Assembly (NCBI GenBank): GCA_050951365.1
Contig: JBMNIX010000015.1
Span: 61,607-125,606 of the forward strand
Source: JAAYHG01 sp012735455
GTDB taxonomy: Bacteria > Bacillota > DTU030 > DUMP01
Direction of reading: 5' to 3'
Length of the DNA: 64,000 bases
Numbering within the stretch: the first letter of the stretch is position 1; each line of letters begins with the position of its first letter. The translations under genes were made by a program, and so were the position numbers. Below are positions 25,216-34,617 of the stretch, piece after piece. The notes beneath the pieces were generated by a model, which had not been told where the DNA came from, ran no database searches, and was given only the letters and a program-made list of their open reading frames with translations.

Positions 25216-26373
25216 CTACAGTGATGGTCCGATCCGCGTAATAGCAAATTCACGGTGGCCCAACTCTTCGGCCTTGGTCAGCTTTCCGCGCGCCACGGCC
25301 AGCATGAGATCGAAGATACGCTGACCCACCTGTTCGATGGTCTCAGTACCTTCAATGATTGTACCGGCATTAACATCCATATTCTCTTCCATGTTGAAGT
25401 ACGTGCTGCTGTTGCCAGTGACCTTGATCACTGGCGCAATAGCGCAACCGGCTGGGTTACCACGGCCGGTGGTGAAAACCACAATATTGGCGCCACCGGC
25501 GACCATACCGGTGACAGACTCAACGTCGTGTCCAGGAGTATCCATAACCCAAAGACCATTGCCGCCTGGTCTCTCTGCATAGTCCAGGACTCCCTGTATA
25601 GGGGCTGTTCCCGCTTTGTAGAGACAACCCAAAGACTTTTCCTCAATGGTGGTGATGCCCCCAGCAATGTTACCAGGAGCAGGTTGTGCACCGCGGATAT
25701 CTGCACCCATCCGTCGGGCACCCTCCTCCACCTGCGCCACGATCTCAAAGAGGCGTTTACTCGTGGTTTCATCCACGGCCCGCCGCGCCAGGAGGTGCTC
25801 AGCCCCCATAATCTCTGGAGTCTCGGAAAGGATGGAGGTACCACCAGCTGCAACCAAAAGGTCTGAGGCAACGCCCAGGGCCGGATTAGCCGCCAGGCCA
25901 GAAGTGGCATCGGAACCACCGCACTCCAGTCCCAACACCAGCGCGCTTGCCGGCACCGGCTTTGGCTTTACCTGCCGTGCCTCTTCTACCAACTGCTTGG
26001 CGATCTCTATGCCCTTCGTTACAGCGCGCCTGGAGCCGCCTTCCTTTTGGATAATGATGAGCTCCGTCCGCTGACCACGAGCAGCAATCTCGGCCGCCAC
26101 TGTCTCACCGGCCACCTTCTCACAACCCAAGCCTACCACCAAGACGCCGGCAACGTTCGGGTTAGCTCCGTAACCCACCAGCGTACGCTTCGTTTGCTCG
26201 AAATCGGCTCCGATCTGTCCACACCCATGTTGGTGGGGAACGGCCACGGTACCCGGCACAGCAGCAGCAATGCGTGTTGCCACCTCAGCGGCGCAAACAA
26301 CAGAGGGCATGATCAGCACGTGATTGCGAATGCCGATACCACCCCAGGGCCGGACATATCCCTGCACCTCCAC
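25216..26373 (-). CDS. UxaA-family dehydratase/lyase, large (C-terminal) subunit
   Basis: 385 residues starting at GTG 26373, which shares one base with the preceding stop (TAGTG). It matches the C-terminal catalytic domain of altronate/galactarate dehydratases and sulfolactate sulfo-lyase: GYVRPWGGIGIRNHVLIMP at the start, PHQHGCGQIGADFEQT, LGLECGGSDATSGLAANP and TTGRGNPAGCAIAPV. These enzymes remove water (or sulfite) from a 2,3-functionalised acid and use iron. Together with the adjacent SAF-domain subunit it makes a split UxaA. The substrate is unknown; a sugar acid or sulfolactate-type acid is plausible. Confidence 0.9.
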   Translation of the reverse strand: MEVQGYVRPWGGIGIRNHVLIMPSVVCAAEVATRIAAAVPGTVAVPHQHGCGQIGADFEQTKRTLVGYGANPNVAGVLVVGLGCEKVAGETVAAEIAARGQRTELIIIQKEGGSRRAVTKGIEIAKQLVEEARQVKPKPVPASALVLGLECGGSDATSGLAANPALGVASDLLVAAGGTSILSETPEIMGAEHLLARRAVDETTSKRLFEIVAQVEEGARRMGADIRGAQPAPGNIAGGITTIEEKSLGCLYKAGTAPIQGVLDYAERPGGNGLWVMDTPGHDVESVTGMVAGGANIVVFTTGRGNPAGCAIAPVIKVTGNSSTYFNMEENMDVNAGTIIEGTETIEQVGQRIFDLMLAVARGKLTKAEELGHREFAITRIGPSL

Positions 26374-26675
26374 TACTGCCCACCCCCCTTAACGGCAAGG
26401 TCACCCCGACCACGCTGGCTTTCGACGTTGTGTACGTGAACATGCTCTCCTGGTGCAATGTCGGTAGCGGCTTTACCCATAACCTCACCGTACTTAATAA
26501 CCTCACCGCCTTGGGAAATACCCTTGAGTGCAAACTTATGTCCAAACTGGATGGCGTTCACTAGTTTCACAACCAGCTCTTTAGTTCCAACACTTACCCT
26601 AACCTCTGCTCCGGCGGACAAGTTTTCCACAGCGGTTGCAACATTGTCTTTCTCTGTCAGCACTATAGCCCGCAT
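26373..26675 (-). CDS. UxaA-family dehydratase/lyase, small SAF-domain subunit
   Basis: 100 residues from ATG 26675 behind GAGGAG. It is a single SAF domain (FGHKFALKGISQGGEVIKYGEVMGKA, then GEHVHVHNVES) equivalent to the N-terminal domain of UxaA or the alpha subunit of sulfolactate sulfo-lyase. It is translationally coupled to the large subunit by the TAGTG overlap. A perfect hairpin lies between this gene and the TRAP permease. Confidence 0.9.
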   Translation of the reverse strand: MRAIVLTEKDNVATAVENLSAGAEVRVSVGTKELVVKLVNAIQFGHKFALKGISQGGEVIKYGEVMGKAATDIAPGEHVHVHNVESQRGRGDLAVKGGGQ

Positions 26676-26729
26676 TCCTTTTCACTCCTCTGTGCCGCTT
26701 TCCGCTCGTAGGGCTTGCACCTATGCTAT

Positions 26730-26761
26730 GATTACGGGCGCAAGCATCCACGCCCGTAATC
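26730..26761. repeat. Perfect intercistronic hairpin upstream of the SAF-subunit gene
   Basis: 11-bp perfect arms (26730-26740 and 26751-26761) with a 10-nt loop lie after the TRAP permease stop. No T run follows on the minus strand. Confidence 0.75.
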
Positions 26762-26815
26762 CTTACCGGCCGCTCCCTCGTGCGATAACAAGATGGTCAG
26801 ATAATCGTGCCGGGA

Positions 26816-28795
26816 TCAAGCAGGTACAGTGTACTCTCCTTTACTCCGCTGGAGCAGATAGACCAGAGCTAGTACGCCAAAACCTATTGAATCAGTGACC
26901 AAGCCTGGATGAATCAGGAGAAGCGCTGTACCAAAAAGGATGGCCCGTGAAAACTTGTCCAGAGGTCTGTACAAGAACCCGATAACAGCTGCCGCCAAGC
27001 AGGTGACACCGATGGAAGCCGTAACAACAGACCACAACGCTTCAAGAAAAGTCGCATCCTGCAACAGCAGAACCGGTGAGTAGACAAAAAAGAACGGGAT
27101 CAGGAAGCCAGCAATTCCTAATCTGGTAGCAGTCCAGCCAACCGTCGCAGGGTTTGCCCCGGCGATACCTGCTCCTGCGTAGGCAGCAAGGGCCACTGGC
27201 GGCGTGATAGCCGACAGACACCCAAAGTAGAAGGCAAACATATGGGCTGCCACAGGATCAACGCCCATCTTGATCAAGGCAGGCACAGCCACCGTGGCAG
27301 TAACGATGTAGCACGCTGAGGTTGGCAGGCCCATACCAAGAATGATAGAGGCAACCATCGTAAACAGCAAGGTGAAGAAAAGAATGCCACCCGCGAGTTC
27401 GATGATATAGTTGGCCGCCATAAGTCCCAGGCCAGTAAGGGAGATAACACCAACGACAAATCCAACTACGCCACAGGCAATTGTTACACTGAGCGAGGAC
27501 TTTGCCGCACCTTCCAACGCTTTAACAAATGACTTCCAGGTCATTCGAGTCTCTTTGCGCAGGAAGCTTACGGCAATAAGCCCAAAGATGCTGTAGTTGG
27601 CAGCAAAGATTGGGGTATAGCCAGCAATCAACAGATACATCAGGAGGACAATTGGCAGCAGCATATGGCCGCGTTCCTTAAGGATCTCCCATAGCTTAGG
27701 GAGATTCTCCTTTGATAGCCCCTGCAAACCCAACCTTCTTGCCTCAAGGTGTACCATAATGAAAACCGCGAGATAGTAAAGGAAGGCCGGAATCGCTGCT
27801 GCGATCATCACTTTACCGTAGGGCATACCTAGATACTCCGCCATGATGAAAGCCGCTGCACCCATGACTGGTGGCATTATTTGGCCACCGGTAGAGGCCA
27901 CCGCTTCCACTGCTCCGGCAAAGTGCGACTTATAGCCCACACTCTTCATCAGCGGAATGGTAAACGTCCCTGTTGTCACAACGTTGGCTGCAGCGCTGCC
28001 GTTAATCATACCTAAGAAGCCACTGGCCACGATTGCAACCTTAGCAGGTCCACCTGGGCTGCCACCTGCAAGAGCGATGGCCATGTTAGTAAACATCTGG
28101 CCCAAACCGGTCTCCTGAAGGAACGAGCCAAAGAGAATAAAGAGATAGATATAGGTTGCTGCCACACCGAGTGGCACACCAAAAATGCCCTCTGAAGAGA
28201 TGTACATATGGTCAATGAGCCGCGTAATGGTGTAGCCGCGATGGGCCAAGAAGCCAGGAAGGGAACGCCCAAAATAGGCATATGCCATGAACACAAGCGC
28301 TAGGATAGAAAGCTCTTTCCCAACAATTCTTCTCCCAGCCTCCAGCAAAAGAAGCATGGCAATGGCCCCAATGATCTGGTCGGTAGTGGTACCATACCCA
28401 CCGCGCATGGCTATGGTATTGTAGTTGACAAACACATAAAGGATGCTGAGCACGCTGGCGAACGCAAGAGCCAAGTCCACAGGACCAGCACTGTTACTCT
28501 TAAGCCCTTTTCTGCCGGCAGGATACATCATGAATACAATGAAACACGACAGACCTAGTACAAACGAACGCAGCTGAGCAGATGGGACAGTACCGGTGTA
28601 GTTGGCATAGAACACATAGAGTGTTAGCAGGATAGCTACAGCGGAGGTGATTTTGGCCTGCCAGCCTGATAATGTACGAAACCTGGATTCGGTATCATAC
28701 TTCTTTACTAGTTCATCTAAGTCGATACCGTGTTTTTCGGTCATCGTTTCTACGTCGATTTGCTCGATTTGTTTGTTCTTGTCTAGATCAGGCAT
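26816..28795 (-). CDS. TRAP transporter fused permease (TAXI type, 4TM-12TM)
   Basis: 659 residues with roughly 16-18 hydrophobic helices after a charged N-terminal stretch of about 45 residues. ATG 28795 follows AAGGAGG. The DctM-like large subunit is recognisable by FGSFLQETGLGQMF, GGSPGGPAKVAIVASGFLG, GMGLPTSACYIV and ITPPVALAAYAGAGIAG; the small subunit is fused at the N-terminus. It is a sodium- or proton-coupled secondary transporter that works with the TAXI binding protein encoded directly upstream. TAXI systems import organic acids such as 2-oxoglutarate or glutamate, among others. Confidence 0.95.
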   Translation of the reverse strand: MPDLDKNKQIEQIDVETMTEKHGIDLDELVKKYDTESRFRTLSGWQAKITSAVAILLTLYVFYANYTGTVPSAQLRSFVLGLSCFIVFMMYPAGRKGLKSNSAGPVDLALAFASVLSILYVFVNYNTIAMRGGYGTTTDQIIGAIAMLLLLEAGRRIVGKELSILALVFMAYAYFGRSLPGFLAHRGYTITRLIDHMYISSEGIFGVPLGVAATYIYLFILFGSFLQETGLGQMFTNMAIALAGGSPGGPAKVAIVASGFLGMINGSAAANVVTTGTFTIPLMKSVGYKSHFAGAVEAVASTGGQIMPPVMGAAAFIMAEYLGMPYGKVMIAAAIPAFLYYLAVFIMVHLEARRLGLQGLSKENLPKLWEILKERGHMLLPIVLLMYLLIAGYTPIFAANYSIFGLIAVSFLRKETRMTWKSFVKALEGAAKSSLSVTIACGVVGFVVGVISLTGLGLMAANYIIELAGGILFFTLLFTMVASIILGMGLPTSACYIVTATVAVPALIKMGVDPVAAHMFAFYFGCLSAITPPVALAAYAGAGIAGANPATVGWTATRLGIAGFLIPFFFVYSPVLLLQDATFLEALWSVVTASIGVTCLAAAVIGFLYRPLDKFSRAILFGTALLLIHPGLVTDSIGFGVLALVYLLQRSKGEYTVPA

Positions 28796-28820
28796 GTGAG
28801 TGCCTCCTTACCTTTTCCCC

Positions 28821-28859
28821 TGAGTAAACTGGGCGATGAAATACCGCCCAGTTTACTCA
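28821..28859. repeat. Perfect 15-bp hairpin between TAXI binding protein and permease genes
   Basis: Arms 28821-28835 and 28845-28859 are exactly complementary around a 9-nt loop. No T run follows on the minus strand, so it more likely protects the 3' end of the abundant binding-protein message or partially attenuates the permease. Confidence 0.85.
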
Positions 28860-28884
28860 CTCGTGTCACCACGACAAGTGCTAC

Positions 28885-29919
28885 TTACTTAACGACACCC
28901 TGCTCCTTAAAGTACTTCTCGGCGCCTGGGTGAAGGGGAATGGTCTGGCCGTTGAGTGCGTTTTCCAAGGTGGTGTTCGATGCTACCTTGTGTGCTGCCA
29001 CTAGGTCTTCGTGATTCTCGTACATGGTCTTAACAAACTTGTAAACCACATCTTCAGGAACGTCCTCGTGAGTAAGGATCCAGTTTGCTACCGACACAAG
29101 TGGAACATCTTCATCTAGGCCAGGGTACGTACCACCTTTAACAACGTCCGCGTAGTACGCCGGGTTGATTTCATGAAGCTTGTCGGCAATGTCCTTCTCA
29201 ATTGGCAGGAGGATAAAATCACCTGTGCTGGTTAGATCCATCATTGCAGCGGAAGGCACAGCTGCGATCATGTTGGCAACGTCAGCCTGTCCGTTCTTTA
29301 GGAGTTCCACCGACTGAGATTCACTGGTGTACTCGACCTTGACGTTCGCACCCTGTGTGTAGTCAAAACCATACAGTTTCAATAGGTCACGGGAGTTTAA
29401 CTCTGTAGCACTTCCGGCCGCTCCAACGCAGACGGTCTTGCCCGCAAGGTCATGTAACGATTTAACCCCGGATTTCTTGGTTGCAACCATCTGCAGTACG
29501 TTGGGATACATGTACATAACCGCCCGCAGGCCTGTAGCCTTGGGCTGTCCTTCGAACGAACCGATACCTTCATACGCCTCATAAGCTACACCAGCCTGAC
29601 CAAAAGCAAACTCGATCTGCCCTTCGTTAAGGAGCTTAATATTGGTAGGTGTGCCCGGTGTGGACTGTGCAGAAACCTTCCAGCCTTCGGCGCCCAGCTC
29701 ATCGTTCAGAATCTTAGCCATGGCATTCGCTAGCAAGAAGTAGGTTCCACCACTCGTGGCGCCGGCAATAGTAATAAATTTCTGCCCGCCGCTGCTTTGC
29801 TCTTCTCCGCTACTTGTCTGTTCGCCGCCTTGAGCCTGTTCCGCTGGCTTGCTGGCGCAACCGCCAATAAGGCTGACAATCAGGATCAGCACTAGTGCCA
29901 CTAGCCAAGTTCTCTTCAT
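28885..29919 (-). CDS. TAXI-family TRAP transporter solute-binding lipoprotein
   Basis: About 344 residues. ATG 29919 follows GGAGGG; an ATG six codons earlier lacks spacing. The lipobox IGGC (Cys about 21) is followed by a Gly/Ser/Glu-rich linker, then the TAXI domain: ITIAGATSGGTYFLLANAMAK, STPGTPTNIKLLNEGQIEFAFGQ and VCVGAAGSATELNSRDLL. It binds substrate outside the membrane for the fused permease downstream. The long glutamine/serine linker keeps it tethered. It is preceded by sucD with a 95-nt gap, so it may have its own promoter or be read through from the upstream genes. Confidence 0.95.
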   Translation of the reverse strand: MKRTWLVALVLILIVSLIGGCASKPAEQAQGGEQTSSGEEQSSGGQKFITIAGATSGGTYFLLANAMAKILNDELGAEGWKVSAQSTPGTPTNIKLLNEGQIEFAFGQAGVAYEAYEGIGSFEGQPKATGLRAVMYMYPNVLQMVATKKSGVKSLHDLAGKTVCVGAAGSATELNSRDLLKLYGFDYTQGANVKVEYTSESQSVELLKNGQADVANMIAAVPSAAMMDLTSTGDFILLPIEKDIADKLHEINPAYYADVVKGGTYPGLDEDVPLVSVANWILTHEDVPEDVVYKFVKTMYENHEDLVAAHKVASNTTLENALNGQTIPLHPGAEKYFKEQGVVK

Positions 29920-30014
29920 CTTGTTTACTCCCTCCATTATCTTGTCTTATTGAAAAACCCCCTGTGCCCCTTTCTTTTTGCCCCCGAATCACCCCACTTC
30001 CTAATTTCTTGAGT

Positions 30015-30881
30015 TTACTTTAGTTTGCTTTCTAACAAGCGCGGGATATCTGCGATAGCCTGGGCCACTAAGGCACCGGCTTCGGATAAAGCCCGGCTCT
30101 TATCAGCAACAGTACCCTGTCCGGCGCGGATAATGGCACCGGCATGACCCATGCGCCGTCCGGGCGGTGCGGTACGTCCAGCAATATAGGCAACCACGGG
30201 CTTTTTCATCTGGGCGATATATCCGGCTGCCTCTTCCTCCGCGCTGCCACCGATTTCGCCCACCAGGACTACAGCATCGGTCTCAGGATCTTTTTCAAAC
30301 TCTGCCAAGATATCCGGGATGTCTGGACCTATAACCGGGTCGCCGCCGATACCAACCAGAGTGCTTTCGCCAAAGCCCGCATCGTTAATGTAACCAGCAA
30401 CCTCATAGGCCAATGTGCCTGAACGAGAGATGACACCGATCCGACCTGGCTGAAACATGTTGCCGGGCATGATGCCAAGCTTTCCAATACCAGGACTAAT
30501 AATCCCAGGTGTGTTGGGACCAATGAGCCAAGTCCCCTTGGCCCGGGCGGCAGCACGAAGCTCCATGGAGTCGTGCACCGGGATGTGTTCAGGCACGGCA
30601 ACAATTAGCTTCAGTCCAGCGTCAATGGATTCCAACACTGCACTCTTGGCAAACCGTGCTGGCACAAAAAGGACGGTAGCGTTGGCGCCCTCTTTCTCCA
30701 CTGCCTCCGCAACGTTATCGTACACGGGTACACCGTGAACAGTAGATCCACCCTGACCAGGGGTTACCCCAGCCACGATCTTAGTGCCATACTCCAGCAT
30801 CCAGCGCGTTTGCACCTGACCGATCCGGCCGGTGGCACCCTGGACGATTGCGCGTGTATCCTTAGTCAGAAGTATGCTCAT
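30015..30881 (-). CDS. sucD: Succinyl-CoA synthetase alpha subunit (ADP-forming type)
   Basis: 288 residues, normal for SucD. ATG 30881 overlaps the sucC stop by 4 nt (ATGA). The CoA-binding N-terminus (IVQGATGRIGQVQT), GPNTPGIISPG, SRSGTLAYE and the phosphohistidine loop GHAGAII near residue 244 are visible. With the beta subunit it converts succinyl-CoA to succinate with substrate-level phosphorylation. Placement beside 2-oxoglutarate:ferredoxin oxidoreductase genes supports that substrate. The related malate-CoA ligase MtkAB is the alternative. Confidence 0.93.
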   Translation of the reverse strand: MSILLTKDTRAIVQGATGRIGQVQTRWMLEYGTKIVAGVTPGQGGSTVHGVPVYDNVAEAVEKEGANATVLFVPARFAKSAVLESIDAGLKLIVAVPEHIPVHDSMELRAAARAKGTWLIGPNTPGIISPGIGKLGIMPGNMFQPGRIGVISRSGTLAYEVAGYINDAGFGESTLVGIGGDPVIGPDIPDILAEFEKDPETDAVVLVGEIGGSAEEEAAGYIAQMKKPVVAYIAGRTAPPGRRMGHAGAIIRAGQGTVADKSRALSEAGALVAQAIADIPRLLESKLK

Positions 30882-32020
30882 GCGCTGCGTCCCTCCAGTT
30901 GCCGCACCAGTTCAGCCACTGCGTCCTCGGTGCGAACGGAATTCACCACAGGAATGCCAGCTGCCTTAAGTACCGCTTGGGCTTCTTCCTGCTGGTTTCC
31001 TAAAGCCTTAACCACCACTGGCAGGCGCTCGGGAAGAGCTTCCACCCCGTCAACAACACCCTCGGCAGCAGCAACCAGCGGGTTAACGCCTCCGTAGAGG
31101 TTGACGATGATTCCGCGTACCTGCTCGTGCTTGGCCACAAGCTGGACAGCACGGCGCATCAGTTCCCGGGTAATACCGCCGCCAGTTTCCAGGAAGTTCG
31201 CTGGACGGTGCCCTTTTTCCTGGATCAAGTCCATGGTATTCATTCCCAAGCCAGCCCCGCTAGCAATGATACCAATGTCACCGTCGAGCTTAACATAGGT
31301 GACACCGATATCCTTGGCCTCGCGCTCTAAGGGATCGCGAATTTGGTCCCCATCACTACCAAACTCACTGTGACGGAAGAGGGCATTGTCGTCCACTTCC
31401 ATCTTGCAGTCAGCAGCCACCACGCGGCCGTCAGCCAGAATGCCCAAGGGATTTATCTCTGCCACCACCAAATCATATTCACAGAAGCACTGGTAAAGTT
31501 TTGTGGCGATAGTGGCAATTTGTACCAGCGTCTTGCCTGTGAAACCTGCTTTGCGGATCAGGTTTCTGGCCTCGTACTCCTCTAATTTACGCCCGGGAGG
31601 GATTTCCATTTTGTGCACTAGCTCAGGTGTCTTAGCAGCAACTTCCTCTATGTCCATGCCACCAGAAGCACAGAACATCAAGACAGCAACTCCATGACGA
31701 TTGTCAATAGTGATGCCCAGGTAGAGCTCTTGCTCAAGGGCAGCCTTCTCCTCTACCAGCAAGGTCTCAACTTCAAACCCCTTGATGGTTGCTCCTAGGA
31801 GCTCTGCCGCCCGCTGCGCGGCCTCTTCAGGGCTATCGGCCACCTTGATACCGCCTGCCTTACCGCGGCCACCGGTGGGTATCTGCACCTTAACCACCGC
31901 GGGCCCCAGCTTCACAGCCGCCTCCCGGGCTTGTTCTGGCGTCGTGGCGACCAGGCCCTGGGGAGTGGCCACTCCGTGCCGCCGCAGGATCTCTTTGCCC
32001 TGGTATTCAAGCAGTCTCAT
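30878..32020 (-). CDS. sucC: Succinyl-CoA synthetase beta subunit
   Basis: 380 residues from ATG 32020 behind GAGAGGAGAG. It has the ATP-grasp N-terminal domain (VKVQIPTGGRGKAGGIKVA, ELYLGITIDNR), metal-binding AEINPLGIL and the C-terminal domain with NFLETGGGI and NLYGGVNPLVAAAEGVV. Length and motifs match bacterial SucC. It is separated by 71 nt from korC, so the kor and suc genes are probably one transcript. Confidence 0.93.
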   Translation of the reverse strand: MRLLEYQGKEILRRHGVATPQGLVATTPEQAREAAVKLGPAVVKVQIPTGGRGKAGGIKVADSPEEAAQRAAELLGATIKGFEVETLLVEEKAALEQELYLGITIDNRHGVAVLMFCASGGMDIEEVAAKTPELVHKMEIPPGRKLEEYEARNLIRKAGFTGKTLVQIATIATKLYQCFCEYDLVVAEINPLGILADGRVVAADCKMEVDDNALFRHSEFGSDGDQIRDPLEREAKDIGVTYVKLDGDIGIIASGAGLGMNTMDLIQEKGHRPANFLETGGGITRELMRRAVQLVAKHEQVRGIIVNLYGGVNPLVAAAEGVVDGVEALPERLPVVVKALGNQQEEAQAVLKAAGIPVVNSVRTEDAVAELVRQLEGRSA

Positions 32021-32091
32021 CTAGTCTCTCCTCTCCCTTAAGGAACCGGATACCTCGACAGGTGCGGGGCATCCGTGTCCTTCTTTCCTGG

Positions 32092-32643
32092 TTATTCTGC
32101 CAGCACCTTCTCACCAGCGGCAAAGCCAGCCAGCAAGGCTTTCTTGTTCATCTCCTCTGTACCCTTTGGAACACGATTCAGCACTGCCTTCTCGGCCGCC
32201 TCCCGACTGACAAGCCCGGTCAGAACGGAAATGGCTCCAACGGCCACGATATTAGCTACCATGTCGCGGCCCACTTCGTCCCGTGCCACTTGGGTCAGGG
32301 GTACAGAGATAACCTTGGCAGCTTTGGTCTCCGGCACACTTTTCACAAACGTGGGATCAATAATCAGGGTGCCTCCAGGCTTGATACTCCCGGCATACTT
32401 GTCAGCCGCCAGCTGAGTCATGGCCAGCAGGATGTCCGGGTTTGAAATCTCAGGGAAGTCTATATCCTCATCGCTGATAATGACCTCCGACTTGGCAGCA
32501 CCGCCGCGGGCCTCTGGACCGTACGACTGGTTATGAATGGCGTTGGTGTCGTCATACACAGCAGCGGCCTCGGCCAGGATGATCCCGGCCAAGATGAGAC
32601 CCTGTCCGCCGGAACCGCTCAGGAGCAACTCTGTCCGCGCCAT
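32092..32643 (-). CDS. korC: 2-oxoacid:ferredoxin oxidoreductase gamma subunit
   Basis: 183 residues. ATG 32643 shares a base with the korB stop (TAATG). It is a POR-gamma domain: LLSGSGGQGLILAGIILAEAA, NQSYGPEARGGAAKSEVIIS, and FVKSVPETKA. It forms part of the KorDABC complex, which oxidatively decarboxylates a 2-oxoacid to an acyl-CoA with ferredoxin as acceptor, or runs in reverse. Confidence 0.93.
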   Translation of the reverse strand: MARTELLLSGSGGQGLILAGIILAEAAAVYDDTNAIHNQSYGPEARGGAAKSEVIISDEDIDFPEISNPDILLAMTQLAADKYAGSIKPGGTLIIDPTFVKSVPETKAAKVISVPLTQVARDEVGRDMVANIVAVGAISVLTGLVSREAAEKAVLNRVPKGTEEMNKKALLAGFAAGEKVLAE

Positions 32644-33470
32644 TACTGCTCGCCCCCCCTCTTGCTGGCCTCTGCAATGACCTGCTGGTACATCTCCGTG
32701 TATTCAGACCGGTCCGAACGGTGCAGGACGCCTGTAAGGAATTTGCCCTCCAACTTCTCCGGTGGAAGCTTGCTGGCGGCCTCTGCAGACACGGCGTGAT
32801 CGCGTTGCCACTTCATCATTTCGGCCGGGCTCCGCATCTTGTTGCGGCGGCCAAAACCTGTCGGGCACTGAGCAATCACCTCCACGAAGGAGAAACCCTT
32901 GTGGGTGAGAGCTTGGGAGATCATTTCTTCTAGCTGACGCACATGGAAAACAGTACTCCGTGCCACAAAGGAAGCACCTGCTCCTTTGACGAGCTCGCAA
33001 ACGTCAAAATTGGGTTCCACCATACCAAAGGGTGCAGTGGTCGCCTTCGCCCCTGCGGGGGTAAGGGGTGAGTACTGACCACCTGTCATTCCGTAAATGC
33101 TGTTGTTCACTAGGATGGTGGTGATATCGATATTACGACGGGCCGTGTGAATCAGGTGGTTACCACCAATGCCGGCCCCGTCACCGTCACCGGTAATCAC
33201 AACAACATTTAACTCTGGACGGGCCAACTTGAGGCCGGTAGCAAAACCCAAAGCCCGGCCGTGAGTTGTCTGGAAGGTGTTAAAATCAATGATGGCATTG
33301 GAGCGAGCCGAGCAGCCGATGCCTGTTACAACAACAGTCTCGTCCTTGCTCCAGCCGAGCTTGTCAATAGCACGCAATAGAGCGCCGACCATGATGCCGT
33401 CCCCACAACCTGGACACCAGATATGGGGCAGTTTGTGTTGTCTTAGGTAATTCATTGTGGCGGTTGCCAA
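32643..33470 (-). CDS. korB: 2-oxoacid:ferredoxin oxidoreductase beta (TPP) subunit
   Basis: 275 residues from TTG 33470, 6 nt behind GAGGTGA, and 1 nt after the korA stop. TPP-binding features are WCPGCGDG near residue 19, GIGCSAR, and TGDGDGAGIGGNHLIH followed by NNSIYGMTGGQYSPLTP. The last two motifs are typical of 2-oxoglutarate-type rather than pyruvate-type enzymes. It holds the thiamine diphosphate site of the KorDABC complex. Confidence 0.95.
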   Translation of the reverse strand: MATATMNYLRQHKLPHIWCPGCGDGIMVGALLRAIDKLGWSKDETVVVTGIGCSARSNAIIDFNTFQTTHGRALGFATGLKLARPELNVVVITGDGDGAGIGGNHLIHTARRNIDITTILVNNSIYGMTGGQYSPLTPAGAKATTAPFGMVEPNFDVCELVKGAGASFVARSTVFHVRQLEEMISQALTHKGFSFVEVIAQCPTGFGRRNKMRSPAEMMKWQRDHAVSAEAASKLPPEKLEGKFLTGVLHRSDRSEYTEMYQQVIAEASKRGGEQ

Positions 33471-33471
33471 G

Positions 33472-34617
33472 TCACATCACCTCTTTGATCTTGGCTAGAA
33501 TCTGTTCAGGGCTGATCATCAGACCATCATAACGGTTCAGCGGCAGCACATCCACTGGCAATTTCCGCACTGCCCGTTCTACTTCGCCTACCATCTGTCC
33601 CATATTCATCTCGGGTACAACAATCGCCTTTGCCTTTTCAGCCAGCCTTCTTACCGCTTCACTGGGGAAAGGCCAGAGGGTCTTGGCTTTCAGGAGCCCC
33701 GCCTTGATGCCCTCCTTGCGCGCCAGGCGTACCGCACTCCGCGCTGAACGAGCACTGCAGCCGTAGGCGAAGATAATTATCTCAGCATCGTCCGTCTCAA
33801 ACTCTTCCGTGAAAATAACCTCGTCCAGGTGGTTCATGATCTTATTGTGCAGACGTTCCAAGAGCGCCTTGGCTACTGCGTGGTTATTCGTCGCCGGGAA
33901 GCCTCCCTCATCATGGGCGTTACTGGTCATGTGGTAGCGGTAGCCCTCGCCGACCGGAACGAATTCCGGCACGCCGTCTTCGCCGGCCTTGAAAGGCAGG
34001 TACTCGTTGGGAGAAACACTCACGCGTTTACGGTCTACTAGCTTAATCTCGCTGGGATCCGGCAGAACCACCTTCTCCCGCAAGTGACCTACCACTGCGT
34101 CCGAAAGAAGAATAACAGGGGTGCGGAACCTTTCCGCTAAGTTAAAGGCTGCAATGGTGAGGTCGTAGGTCTCACGCACGGTAGATGGAGCCAAGACGAT
34201 GATGGGGTGGTCACCGTGAGTTCCCCAACGTGCCTGCATGACGTCGCCCTGGGCTGGCAGTGTGGGTAGCCCTGTACTGGGTCCACCACGCTGCACGTTA
34301 ACAATGACGCATGGTATCTCTACCATGGCCGCATAGCCAAGATTCTCCTGCTTTAAGGTGATGCCAGGGCCACTGGAAGCAGTGAGCGCCTTCTTGCCAC
34401 CGATGGAGGCACCAATCACCGCTGCCATGCTGGCCAGTTCGTCCTCCATCTGGATAAAGGTCCCTCCCACCTCAGGCAACCGGGCAGCTAGAATCTCGGC
34501 GATCTCTGTGGCTGGTGTAATGGGATAACCTGCGAAGAAACGGCAGCCAGCATCAAGAGCTGCTTCCGCACAGGCCTCGTTCCCTTGCATAAGCCGTACT
34601 CTCTTGTTAGCACTCAT
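33472..34617 (-). CDS. korA: 2-oxoacid:ferredoxin oxidoreductase alpha subunit
   Basis: About 381 residues. ATG 34617 overlaps the ferredoxin gene stop by 4 nt (ATGA); an in-frame ATG at 34677 lies inside the ferredoxin gene and is rejected. Recognisable segments are LMQGNEACAEAALDAGCRFFAGYPITPATEI, QMEDELASMAAVIGAS and the SSGPGITLKQE motif. Together with korB, korC and korD it forms a four-subunit 2-oxoglutarate-type oxidoreductase, feeding succinyl-CoA to the synthetase encoded downstream. Confidence 0.95.
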   Translation of the reverse strand: MSANKRVRLMQGNEACAEAALDAGCRFFAGYPITPATEIAEILAARLPEVGGTFIQMEDELASMAAVIGASIGGKKALTASSGPGITLKQENLGYAAMVEIPCVIVNVQRGGPSTGLPTLPAQGDVMQARWGTHGDHPIIVLAPSTVRETYDLTIAAFNLAERFRTPVILLSDAVVGHLREKVVLPDPSEIKLVDRKRVSVSPNEYLPFKAGEDGVPEFVPVGEGYRYHMTSNAHDEGGFPATNNHAVAKALLERLHNKIMNHLDEVIFTEEFETDDAEIIIFAYGCSARSARSAVRLARKEGIKAGLLKAKTLWPFPSEAVRRLAEKAKAIVVPEMNMGQMVGEVERAVRKLPVDVLPLNRYDGLMISPEQILAKIKEVM